A stretch of DNA of 22,152 nt from Chara braunii (GCA_003427395.1 BFEA01000153.1:2789907-2812058), one strand, 5' to 3'; shown: positions 9,914-18,928, counted from the stretch's first letter. The notes: generated by a model not told the origin, from the sequence alone. Program-made: numbers and translations.

Positions 9914-11581
9914 GTATAAATTCAGTCACAAAATGTACCTAAATCATGTGTTTCCTTCTGCTCTAGGTTCCCGTTTTTGTCCCAACTGCATATAGACTTG
10001 ATGTTGCCCTATTCAAGGCACCTAGACCTTTTTTGTGGAAGGGCAAGCTGACCATGATGTGACGGCTTGCCCGTTTTCTACTCCCATACTCTCCTACCTT
10101 TTCCATTCTTTCTCTAGGCCCTTTTCTCCTCACTTTTGCCGACCGTTTTGTTCTAGATCACACTAGAACCTCATTTTTCCGGTACAGTGTACCTGGGCGC
10201 TTCGAAACTAGGACCCTTGTAACCTGTTGCTTCCCTCTTGGATCCCTTCTTAATTTCAAGGCCTAGAAGCCTCGAAATTGAGACTCTCTCTCTCTCTCTC
10301 TCTCATTTTCTGACCTTTTTTATTTTTGGCATCCAAGGGCCACTATTTTTCCGATTCCTTTCGTTTGGACACTTGTCTAGCTAGTGTCTTTTAGTCTGCT
10401 TGCTCCTTGTTGATTGGTTCCACTGCCCCTTGGCTATCCTCGTGCCGTTCTTGGGTGACCCCCCTCCTAGACCATATGCTTGGGTCGCATGCGGTGGTCA
10501 TCAAGACACTATTTTCGTTGGCACCGCCGAGCCCGTCTGCTTGTCGACCCAACATCCTTTGCGTTATTTTTTCTGGCAGTCCTCTCTTTCTTCGTCTTTG
10601 CGTTCTTCTGACCCTGAGTTTCATCCTATGCTCTTTAGCTCAGTCGGTCTTAAGTCTCGTCTTTGAACTCTCAGCGCTGACGGTCCCTTCTTTACCATCC
10701 GTCTTGCCTTTTTTTTTTTCTCTTGCTCCCTTCTTCCAAATTTTGCCTGTGTGCACATCCTAACCATATATCCTATCTCGAGGGTCGGGACTCAATTCGA
10801 AAACCAAAGGTTTCGACATTAGACTGACAAAATCGGGGATCTTGACTGAGTTGGGGTTATGTCAAGCAGACCCGTATCCCCTCTTTGCGCTAGAAAGGAT
10901 TGGAAGGGTTCTGAAAACAATGGTCGCATCCTATATTTTTTTTTTTTACAGTTGTCCAAGGACTGTGGTGTTGACTCCACCTAGGACATTAATCCTAAAG
11001 AGTTTCGGATGATCGGGGGTGGCAAACCAGCCAAGCGGGATGAGACATAATCCCCAACTAACCAACTAAGATATAGTTTCCTATATAAGACGTGCATCCA
11101 TAAGCGGAGCATACTAGAGTTTGGCTTTTATACATGCTTGTTCGGGGAAGAATTTAAAGGCCGATGTATATGGAACACACTGTACTACTATGCCTGAGTT
11201 GAAGAGTCGTTTTGTCTTCTTAATCATCACTAGGGGCATCAGTGGACCCGGGATTTAAAGTGACGGCAGTAGCGTCTCCGCAGGTGATATGGTCCATGCT
11301 AGCCCGAAGATTCCTTCCTGAGTGGCTGCGAAGAGTAGGGGGAGAAGGTACTTTGTCCACCCTTGTCCTTCACCTTTCCTTGCTGTGATCTGCCGATAAG
11401 ATCTCTTCGATACCTTGGTTAACGAAGTGGTTGACGTTCCTTGTAATGATGTGTTTGATGCTTGCGAATTCACTCTATCGGCTCCCTCAGCTATTTGCAA
11501 CTCCCTCATATCTTCACTTAAACCACCAGTGCTTGGCCTAGCTATCACCCGCGACAAAAAAAAAAGTAGAAACATTCCTCC
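9914..11581. other. Spacer between the two retrotransposons
   Basis: I see no gene. Open frames such as 10407-10763 (+) and 11255-11575 (-) lack family signatures, and their composition follows the local pyrimidine-rich DNA. It contains an imperfect inverted repeat (10252-10262 with 10269-10279, one mismatch), a (CT)n microsatellite, a run of Ts near 10938 and a run of As near 11556-11566. Confidence 0.6.
10284..10304. repeat. (CT)n microsatellite
   Basis: An uninterrupted CT dinucleotide run of about 21 bases directly follows the imperfect inverted repeat at 10252-10279. Confidence 0.95.
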
Positions 11582-11776
11582 CGCACCCGTCAGGTTCGCC
11601 CGCGCCCACAGTCCGCCGTGGCCCGCGTCAACCCCGTGCGTTTGGCACCAGCTCGTCGGGTCGCCCGACTCCTGCTCTACTCACCTCTTACTTCGCTCGT
11701 GTGCCGACCCTTCCTGATCGCGCAAACCCGAGCTTCCAACAGCTGGTTAAGAGAGCCAACTAATCGCGCAGCCGAG

Positions 11777-11783
11777 ATTTATA
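11777..11783 (-). promoter_or_regulatory. TATA box, 3' LTR copy
   Basis: TATAAAT on the minus strand within GCACGCTATAAATCTCGG. The matching 5' LTR copy at 22041-22047 keeps the core unchanged while flanking bases differ, which fits a promoter in both LTRs reading in the same direction as gag-pol. Confidence 0.5.
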
Positions 11784-12548
11784 GCGTGCATGCATGCACG
11801 AAGAACACGGAATTACCAAGACTTGGAGGGGAGATTAGAAAGGGAGTGCCTACATTCTGCATGACCGGGCCGCGAAGTGGGGGACGTAGCCACTCTCCAC
11901 GCATCGATCTGAGCATCCAGTCCGTAGTTTCAAAAACACAGCAAAAGAAAGAGAAGGAGGGCGGGAAGGACGAAGAGCAAGAAGAAAGATACAATTACAA
12001 TGACGCCAACCCAAGATTACAGTTACACACCCGATTAAAGGCGCCGACTAATCAGAATTCCGTTGCAGCCGCAAAAAGAAGCGCGTAAGCAAAAAAGGGC
12101 GCCGCGCGGCAAATGAAAGTCCTAATTACAAAATTCATAAATTCCTAACTAATGCGAAAAGCAAAAGTACAGGTTCTGGGAAGAAAGTCTGAAATTCCGA
12201 GAGCCATCAGGGCTCGACAAAATTCGAAAAAGATTTGAAAGAAAAATTCAAAAAGAACAAAGCAATTTCCCGCGCGATGTCCACGCCCAAAAGATCGACG
12301 TCAACATTTATTAATCGCGCGCGCGGTGGCGCGCCAGCCATCCAGCCGACCAATCAATCAACCGGCCATCCCAGGACACACCCAGCTCCGAACCCAACCA
12401 TCCGAAAAGAAGCGACGAAAAAGACGAAAAAGCAAGGACACTGATGCAATTTCCTACCGATCCCGATCCCCTGTAATTGGTCCAACCTTCCCAACTTAGG
12501 ACCCCTCATTGCAACCGCGCAGAAAGTCGCGCGTTACAGAAAGTGGTT

Positions 12549-12564
12549 CGTCACATATGTGACG
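12549..12564. repeat. Perfect 16-bp palindrome with two TGACG motifs
   Basis: CGTCACATATGTGACG is its own reverse complement and places TGACG, the core recognised by plant TGA-type bZIP factors, at both ends facing outward. It lies in the presumed U3 region of the 3' LTR, where enhancer elements are expected. A regulatory role is inference. Confidence 0.55.
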
Positions 12565-12608
12565 CCCTGGGGGTTCCAATATTAGCAAGTTCCTGCTTGC
12601 TTGTGACA

Positions 12609-12637
12609 CGTGTCGATTTCTCTAATCGATCGACACG
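12609..12637. repeat. 9-bp inverted repeat in presumed U3
   Basis: CGTGTCGAT pairs with ATCGACACG across an 11-nt loop. A second short stem (AGCAAG...CTTGCT, about 12588-12605) lies just to its left. Both sit beside the TGACG palindrome in the presumed LTR. Confidence 0.55.
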
Positions 12638-12644
12638 AGGGGCA

Positions 12645-12653
12645 TCTCCCTCT
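12645..12653 (-). other. Candidate polypurine tract
   Basis: On the minus strand AGAGGGAGA is followed directly by TG, the usual first bases of an LTR. The tract primes plus-strand DNA synthesis in LTR elements. It is only nine bases long and cannot be checked against the 5' LTR start, which lies off the window. Confidence 0.3.
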
Positions 12654-12787
12654 ATGCCACTTACCGTTCAATTGAGTGTGGACGTCATCCAACGTGGCAA
12701 TACTACTCTTCTACTAATTCCTCAGGGTGGGCTTTCGACATTCCAAGGAGGGGGATTACACGTGCCACCATATTATTCATCCAATCA

Positions 12788-13420
12788 CTACCGTTCAACG
12801 GAAAGAGGGAAGGGCAGCCGATACATGGAGGCGTGGCGACGAGGAGGGTTAATCGGGAGAGGAGGGAGAAAGCTATCCAGCCTGGCCATCGTTTCCGGCA
12901 GTTCTTCATACCGTACAATCCGATGGAAACGGGGAAAGGGATTGCCACTATGGGGGAGAGAGGCAAGATAGTCGGGATAGAGAGTGACGAAGGTGCGGAA
13001 GAGGGCCGCGCGAAAATGGTCGCGGTGTTCGCACGAGGGGATGGTCCCCGTGATGATGCAATACACCTCAACCATATTGTGGCCTCGCCACGCGGCGCTT
13101 AGGAGAAGTACGTGGAGATAGAAATCAGGAAGGGCGCATCGGGTGGAAGGGTGGGGATAGACTGAGACGATGAGCCGGGTGGCGTAGAAGAAACGAAAAG
13201 TATCAAAGGGGAAGGGGTTGCGAGGGAAGACGACACGGGTAGTGGCTTGGCGGAGAGTGAGATGATCAAGGGGACGGCGGGAGAACGAACGGGGAAGAAG
13301 CCCGATGCCCCGCATTGGTACGTTGACGAATTGGTGGACGGTTTGAGGCGGAGGGGGAGGGGGATCGGCTTCGTCGCCGTCTTGCTGGTGGAGCCGAAGT
13401 CTCGCCAGTTGTCGCTCCAT
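12788..13420 (-). CDS. Accessory ORF C, unknown protein overlapping ORF B
   Basis: An open frame of 210 codons runs from ATG 13420 (an internal ATG at 13315 would give 175) to the stop at 12788, free of stops. It lies in a different frame from the acidic ORF that ends at 13266, so the two overlap by 50-155 nt. Beyond the overlap the sequence looks protein-like, with mixed hydrophobic and charged residues (FDTFRFFYATRLIVSVYPHP, later YEELPETMARLDSFLPPLP). I recognise no family and see no clear signal peptide or transmembrane helix. Two explanations are possible: a separate overlapping gene, or the C-terminal part of ORF B displaced by a 1-nt frameshift. Part of it may be chance openness in GC-rich DNA. 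Confidence 0.45.
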   Translation of the reverse strand: MERQLARLRLHQQDGDEADPPPPPPQTVHQFVNVPMRGIGLLPRSFSRRPLDHLTLRQATTRVVFPRNPFPFDTFRFFYATRLIVSVYPHPSTRCALPDFYLHVLLLSAAWRGHNMVEVYCIITGTIPSCEHRDHFRAALFRTFVTLYPDYLASLPHSGNPFPRFHRIVRYEELPETMARLDSFLPPLPINPPRRHASMYRLPFPLSVER

Positions 13421-14324
13421 CTTCGGGCTTTGGTAGCTCCGGATCTCTGGCCGGGTCGTCGGCTTGCGGTTGGCCAGCTGCGCTGGCCAACTCCAGTTGT
13501 CTTTTTCCGACCGCGATTTCTTCCTTCTTCCGCGCCCGAGCCTCGTCACTCACCGCTTCCTCAAATCCTTCGTATTTCGACTCCTCTTCTTCTTCGTCGT
13601 CGTCTGGTTCTTCCTCTTCGCTCGGCTCCCCCTCGCTATGTTCACTGTAACTCCCTTCTTCAGGAGTTTCTTCTTCGTCGTCTTCTTCTGTCTCAGTTCC
13701 GTTGCCGTGCCGTTCTTCTTCCTCCCCTTCTGCTTCCTCTTCTGCTGCTAGCGCTTCGTCCTCGGCGGCTGCCCGATCGCGGAAGGAGGGATTGATAATT
13801 CCTCTCGGATTCAGATACGCTTGCCACGATGGCAGCTGGCGGTCATCCCCTGGTTCCTCCAGACACGCAGACCACTGGAGGTACGGTGTCAGGCTCCGCG
13901 CAAGGACGTGCAGAACTGGGCTCGCGTCACTTTGCGAGATGATGTCCAAGGGGAGATCCGCCAGCTGTGCGAGGGGGATCGTAAGCTCGAGGACGAGCGG
14001 CCGTCGATGGCTGGGCCGTACCGAGCCAAACAGAAATCCAAGCAAGTCGCCCTCCACGTCCGTTCTCCACGGTTGAATGATCAGCCACTCCAATCGTTCG
14101 CTTCAGGCGCGATGATCTTCGTTTTGTGCCCACGTCACCTGTATCCCGACCAGGCACACCGACAGCTCTACGAAGTCTTCGCGCCAAAGCCTCCACTGCC
14201 CAGGATCGAGAAGGGGGACTGCGAGAGGTTCTAGAACGAAGGAGAGACGTGGATGGAGACTAGACTACCAAAAGGTGGGAAAGAGAGAGGGGAGCGCAAA
14301 GGTGGAGAGAGGGGTAGGGTTCAT
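13266..14324 (-). pseudogene. Accessory ORF B, acidic protein of unknown function
   Basis: The ATG at 14324-14322 overlaps the stop of ORF A as ATGA. The frame spans 352 codons but is broken by TAG at 14265-14267 and TGA at 14103-14105. After the first stop it reads through PLLDPGQWRLWREDFVELSV and EWLIIQPWRTDVEGDLLGFL. Then comes a segment rich in Leu and Pro, a long Glu/Asp-rich tract (about 13535-13790), an Arg/Ser-Pro segment (RRRRSRSPSPSASNRPP), and the end at 13266. The acidic and RS-like parts suggest a disordered protein or one that binds protein or nucleic acid. I see no transmembrane segment, so an env-like role is unlikely. Function is unknown. The Glu/Asp tract shows up on the + strand as CTTCTT/TCGTCG-like simple sequence. 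Confidence 0.65.
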
Positions 14325-14803
14325 TGGGGACGTTGGAAGGGGATAAGCTCCGGCAGCTCCACCGCTGGTTCGTGCTGAAAGGCTCGGATTCCTCCGAGCT
14401 CGATGCCCTCCGTGGGAAAGAGACTTTCCCTAGGGCGCGTGAGAGAGCGATTCCACTCCGAGACGAGTTGTTGCACCCACCTTCTCAACTCCGTCTTGAT
14501 GTCGGTATGCCGGAGCGCGTGGATCGTACTGATGTCGCTGTTGAAATCAATGGTCGTTGACACGTGGCTTACTCCAGGTGCCGATCGACAGCGGACAGCC
14601 ACCGCCTCTGCTAGCACTACCGCCTGCGGGCTCCCTGCAAATCGGAATTTCGTGGCGGCATACACTCCCGATGTACAGAATAACTGCGCTAGCCGTAGCA
14701 GATCCGGGCTAAGTGGTGGGTGGCGCACCTGTCGAATCGCTGAGATGTATCCCCGCGGTACTACAATATGGTCGCCGAGGGCTCGCTCTGTAAGAAAGCT
14801 CAT
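14321..14803 (-). CDS. Accessory ORF A, intact 160-aa protein of unknown function
   Basis: It runs from ATG 14803-14801, which overlaps the integrase stop as ATGA, to TGA 14323-14321, which overlaps the ATG of ORF B in the same way. There are no internal stops or shifts, unlike gag, pol and ORF B. The protein has a basic, mixed N-terminal half (HIVVPRGYISAIRQVRHPPL), a central Ala/Val-rich stretch (AVVLAEAVAVRCRSAPG) and a charged helical-looking part (DIKTELRRWVQQLVSEWNRS). I recognise no domain, signal peptide or membrane helix. The double ATGA linkage suggests translation by termination-reinitiation after Pol. Gypsy elements may carry extra ORFs after integrase, but this one does not resemble an envelope protein. 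That it is real coding sequence is well supported; what it does is unknown. Confidence 0.7.
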   Translation of the reverse strand: MSFLTERALGDHIVVPRGYISAIRQVRHPPLSPDLLRLAQLFCTSGVYAATKFRFAGSPQAVVLAEAVAVRCRSAPGVSHVSTTIDFNSDISTIHALRHTDIKTELRRWVQQLVSEWNRSLTRPRESLFPTEGIELGGIRAFQHEPAVELPELIPFQRPQ

Positions 14804-15833
14804 GGCGATGGTGGTGGGGGTGGAGTGTCAGAAAAGGAACAAGAGGGGGACGGAGAGATAGGGGATAGACAATCGTCGTCCTCGTCTACAGCGGAGGAGG
14901 AGACAGATGAGTGCGAAGATGGGGAAGGAGGAAGGGGGCGAAGATAGGATACGTGGCGGATGATCGGCCAAGCCGATCGGCTGCCGGAGACCTCAGGCGC
15001 AAGCCGCACGGTGTTCACGTCGTTCGGTCCGAGTTCGATTACGCGAAATCGCCCAAAGAATCGTAGCGCTAGCTTACCCTGGCGAGCACATTTCCTCACC
15101 TGCACGATGTCCCCCAATTTGTGCTGGGGCCGTGGACCTGCGTTCCCGTTCCGAGCCTCGTAGCTTCGGACCTGTCGGCCTTGGGCCAACTCGGTCATTC
15201 TGTGTCGTTTTCGGGCTAGTCTAGGAAGGGACCGCTCCGTTAATTCCAGGTGCCGCTTGGCCTTGTCCCGAGCTGTGGCCCTGGTGGGTCGCCGGTTCAT
15301 TGTAGATTCATCCGGGAGGCTTGGTATTGATACGCAGGCAACGCTATTGGTCCTTAATTGGAAGGGACTTAGCCCCGTCGATTCATGAGGTGTACCGCGA
15401 TGGACCGCCAGGATGTGGTCGACGATATCGGGCCAGGGCCTCGGATCCCGTGCCACGATGTTGCGTCGCAGTGCTGTCTTTATCACCCTATTGGCGTTTT
15501 CTACCAGTCCATTAGATTGTGACACATGGGGTGCGGTATTCCGAATGGCGACGCCATGTATTACCAAATTCCTCAGCACCTCTCCTTTGAATTCAACCCC
15601 GTTGTCGGTCAGGATCTCTTCCGTATCCTGGTGCATCCCGAGAAAACGGTTGACGTATCACGCGATTTCGGCGGCTTGTCGCGTGCGACAAGGGTAGGCC
15701 TCGATCCATTTCGAAAAGTGGTCGACAAATACCAATAGGACTGAATACTTACAACTATTAGGGCCAGGGGGCACCACTATGTCGGCAGTGTCCATGCTGA
15801 CTCTTTGAAATGGTCGTTCAACTACCGTTGGCA
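14800..15833 (-). pseudogene. Pol: integrase core and C-terminus (one nonsense mutation)
   Basis: The frame enters at about 15833 with a short linker and shows the RNase H-like DDE triad. The first Asp is in SMDTAD (codon 15790-15792), the second in LTDNG (about 15604-15606) and Glu in SNGLVEN, with 34 residues between the last two. A TGA at 15658-15660 interrupts the core; the remaining 278 codons to 14800 are open. The C-terminal part has a GPY/F-like segment (RFFGRFRVIELGPNDVNTVRL region) ending in a Ser/Pro-rich tail with five prolines. No chromodomain is seen. Integrase joins the cDNA ends to host DNA. A 1-nt frameshift near 15835-15845 separates it from the upstream Pol frame. The stop codon overlaps the start of accessory ORF A. 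Confidence 0.85.
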
Positions 15834-17690
15834 CTATCGATTTTGGCGTTGAATCGGCGCTTTATCAGCGGCGCAGACTTGATAGTTGGCGACGATGTAC
15901 TTCACATCGTCGCGGATATTGGATAAGTACCACTCATTTTTGTCGATAGCCGACTCTGTGATCCGTACGGCGAAATGAGCCGCAGTTTCTTCATGTGCCA
16001 TCTTAACCCAGTCATAGCTCATGAATGGATGCGGTACAACCATCCAAATCCCACTGCCGTCTGTTTTCCGTTTTTCTAATCTGCCCTCTATCCATCTGTA
16101 ATCCCGAGCCCTCTCGTTGGCCCTCCTCCGATCTTCCTTGGTGAAATCCTGGAGGGGGTTGTCAACTAGGGTAGCAATCAAGGCAATATCAGTCCATACT
16201 TCGGCCCTTCTAAACTTCCGGGTCTTTTCCAACCCTTCTGACGTGGCATCCAAAAAGCGAGCCTCGGTTGGAATCTTGTCAGTCTGACACAAGGGGCACA
16301 ACCACGGTTTACTATCGTTTCTGTATTGGATGCACGAGCCATGGGCTGAGTCATTCCTTCGCTCGTCCGGTACCGTGCGCGACGCGTATTCGATGACGTG
16401 TTCACGACCATCGTTCCCCTTCTGCACTAAAATAGCGGAGATAGCTTCCGGTTGCCAATCCGTGATGAGAATGAACTGTTTCGAGGGGTCCGGCCGAATC
16501 AAAATAGGGTTCGTCGCCAGAGCGTCCTTGAGGGTTGCGAAAGTCTGTTGGCACTCCGCGTCCCAGCTGAGAGGCTCGTCCTTCCTTAGCAGGTTCGTTA
16601 GTGGCCATGCAATCGCGGCGAAACCCTTGATGAAGCGACGATAGTACGACGCCAACCCTAAGAAGGCTCGAACCTGCGTCAGTGACGTGGGAACTGGGGC
16701 TTCTCTTACCGCCGCAACCTTTCTTGAGTCCGGCCGCAGTCCTCCACATGTCACGACGTAGCCCAAGAACGAAATTTCCGAGAGGAAAAACTCGCTCTTC
16801 TCGAGCACGATCTTGAACCCAGCGTCTCTCAGCGCTCCCAATGTCCACTCGATATGTTGCGCATGCCCGTGATAGGTCTCTGAGTAGACGAGGATATCGT
16901 CCATGTACACGATCACGCAGAAGTTGATCATTCCTTGTGTTAGCCGCGTCTTGTTGACGAAGTTCTGGAATGTCATGTTCATCGCTCACTGAAACGTGGC
17001 AGGCGCGTTGCAAATCCCCATCGGACACCGAACCCACTGCCATGTTCCTTCAAACAACACGAAGGCCGTCTTTGGCCGATCTTCCTCCTTCACCAGAATG
17101 TGATGGAAGTCATGCCGAATATCAAACTTGCTGAAATAATTAGCGCAACCAATCACATCCAACAAATCATCAATTCGGGGGAGGGGATACACATCTTTAA
17201 TCGTGATTTCATGCAACTTGCGATAATCAATGCATATGCGAATTGATCCGTTTTTCTTTGGCACTAGTACGACGGGAAATGACCATGGTCCGGTGGCGAG
17301 TTCAATCCACCCGCCGGCTTCGAACTCTCGAATTCGTTCGAGAGCCTTTTTGTGCTCTATTAGGGAGTATCGGTACGACTTACAATGGATCGGGGAGTGA
17401 TTTCCCATTTGTATTTCGTGTTGAATAACTAACGGCAGGCCAATGTCAGTGTCTGTCACGCTAATCGTTCCCCGATATTCTGTCAAAATGTCCGTAATCA
17501 ATCGATGAATCTCATCGGGTACGTATTGCGGCACGTGTAACTCGAAATGCTGGTCCCAGATCCGTACATCTATCTGTTTTGTGCATGCAGGTTTCGCCAC
17601 ATCAGGCGGGGGTGCAGAAATGAAGGAGTGATCCGATCGCCAGGAGAACACCGTGGCCATCATCTGGGCGTCTTCTTCCCGAATGGCCAT
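15834..17690 (-). pseudogene. Pol: reverse transcriptase, RNase H remnant and integrase zinc finger
   Basis: RT blocks appear in order: GPWSFPVVLVPKKNGSIRIC, DYRKLHEITIKDVYPLPRID, the FSKFDIRHDFHHI block with the first catalytic Asp (a Gly is usual before FHHI), CPMGICNAPATFQ, then TGA at 16986-16988, and VIVYMDDILVYS with YMDD at 16896-16907. The connection reads FLGYVVTCGGLRPDSRKV and LGLASYYRRFI. RNase H starts well (ILITDWQPEAISAIL, EYASRTV) but jumps at about 16313-16335 from SAHGSCIQY to RNDSKPWLC, so its central Glu and later Asp are missing: an internal deletion. The N-terminal HHCC finger of integrase follows (AHEETAAHFA) with its first Cys changed to Tyr (NYQVCAADK). The frame ends at 15834 after a 1-nt shift. 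Domain calls are firm; the gene is inactive. Confidence 0.9.
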
Positions 17691-18170
17691 GTGTCCTTCT
17701 GGGGTAATTCTGTCACAAACATCTTGTCATGGTACAGTCCTCGTCGCGATCTTTACTCCGAGTTCGTTCGAGTCAGCTTCGAGGCGCCCAAGGGGTTCCA
17801 AAGAACTTGCTTCCGCCCCCAAGCGCAACAGTCGCACTTCTTTTGCGGGTGTCAAGAGGGACCTTGGTAGATCCATAATGTCGCAGTAATGCTTTTTGTC
17901 ACTGTACCGGGCAAGGAGAGGGGTGATTCCTTCGTACAAGGTTTGAGGGGGTTCCAAGGAATCGACCATCCTTGAAATTTGTACGAGGGGTTCACCCAAG
18001 ATCATCTCCTTGGTCCTTTGAATGTTCCGACTGGTCAGATGCATCGTTCTTGCTATCGTTCTGGGTGGCGGGTAGTAAACACGCTGTCGTGCTAGCTTCA
18101 AGATTTCCGGATCGTCCTCATCACTGCTGTCCGCATCATTCGTCGATGACTTTCCATCTGCGGATTCATC
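17691..18170 (-). pseudogene. Pol: segment between protease and RT
   Basis: The frame is continuous with the protease frame upstream and the RT frame downstream, interrupted by TAG (just above 18171) and TGA at 17727-17729. It begins with an acidic Ser/Asp stretch (about 18110-18165) and continues with RQRVYYPPPRTIARTMHL and GRLEADSNELGVKIATRTVP. I recognise no catalytic domain; in related elements this is a linker. After the TGA the frame passes directly into AIREEDAQMMATVFSW of RT, so the break is a point mutation or a small indel. Confidence 0.6.
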
Positions 18171-18925
18171 CTAGGAGATCATGCGGAGAGTCCCTGCCAT
18201 CATTGGCGAAACCCGTGGGACTGCGTTGATGGTGGTACGAAGGGTTAGCCTCATAGGTACAGCATAGGGCTTTCCTCCTGACTTTCGGAGGACGATCGAT
18301 CGTCGTTCGAAATTCAGGTTTGCTCGTAACGCTACAAGAGCAGGAAGTCCGAAAAGGACGTCGTAGGTATTTACATCTAATACGACAACATCTCCCAGTG
18401 CATGCACCTTTCCTAATCGAAAAGCGACATTGGTCATCCTTCCTACTGTTTTAATCTTTTCTTCGTCAGCCGAAACGAGCTGATATTTCTCGGAAAGCAT
18501 GATCAGATCGTTTTTTCTTCCTGCCCTTTCGACCACTCTTACTAAATAGCCAACACCGCCGCTCCCGAATCTATAATTGCGTTGTAAGGAATTCCCCAAA
18601 TTTCAATATCACATTCTGCGGATTTCCACGGGATGGGTTTAATCTGCAGGAAATTATTGTCTTTCTGGATTAACCCTACCCGAATTGGATCCGACGTGCC
18701 AACCGGGTTTTCCTCGGGCGTGGGGTTTTTAAACTTTACGTCCGGTATTCGGGCGAGGGCGAATCGTTTTCGGTTCGCCTTGCAGTGCTGTAGCATTCGC
18801 TCATTAGCTTGTTCCGAGATCGAAAGCAAATGATCGATCGGAAGCAGGATCCGATGGTCCAAGGCTCGAACGATGTTAAGCACATCGATTTCCTCAGTGA
18901 CGAAGGTGGGTCCTCCCGACTCCAT
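18171..18925 (-). pseudogene. Pol: aspartic protease (frameshifted)
   Basis: The ATG at 18925 follows the Gag stop by one codon, in the same frame. The first part includes DVLNIVRALDHR and the active-site DSGA (18571-18560), preceded by IWGIPYNAII as usual for retropepsins. A 1-nt frameshift lies near 18542-18550, after which the frame continues as RVVERAGRKND and VLDVNTYDVLFGLPALVALR, which fits the strand and flap region after the active site. The frame ends with TAG at about 18171. The enzyme would mature Gag and Pol. Its catalytic Asp is intact but the shift separates the two halves. Confidence 0.75.
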
Positions 18926-18928
18926 CTC

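Larger units (their letters stand above)
11582..12644 (-). repeat. 3' LTR, truncated; boundaries tentative
   Basis: Bases 11582-11888 match 21846-22152 in direct orientation and include a shared minus-strand TATA box. Similarity begins abruptly at 11582. The right limit at 12644 is inferred from a terminal CA (12643-12644) followed by a short pyrimidine tract that would be a polypurine tract on the minus strand. In the 5' copy, the homologous start lies about 1.46 kb inside from the primer site, so this copy lacks that R-U5 side. The 12645 boundary cannot be confirmed because the matching part of the 5' LTR is outside the window. Confidence 0.5.

Noticed and set aside
11618-12088. Plus-strand frame of 156 codons in the 3' LTR
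   Set aside because: The similar frame in the 5' copy has changes at many codons without constraint, and the TATA box lies on the other strand; better explained as LTR sequence.
12557-12790. LTR left edge at TGTGACGCCC (12557)
   Set aside because: It resembles common plant LTR starts, but what follows does not match the sequence after 20385, and the shared repeat begins at 11582 instead.
13464-13795. Plus-strand Phe/Leu-rich frames resembling membrane proteins
   Set aside because: They are the antisense of the Glu/Asp-rich tract of ORF B.
13266-14324. Envelope gene after integrase
   Set aside because: No signal peptide, transmembrane helix or cleavage-like site is visible in ORF A, B or C.
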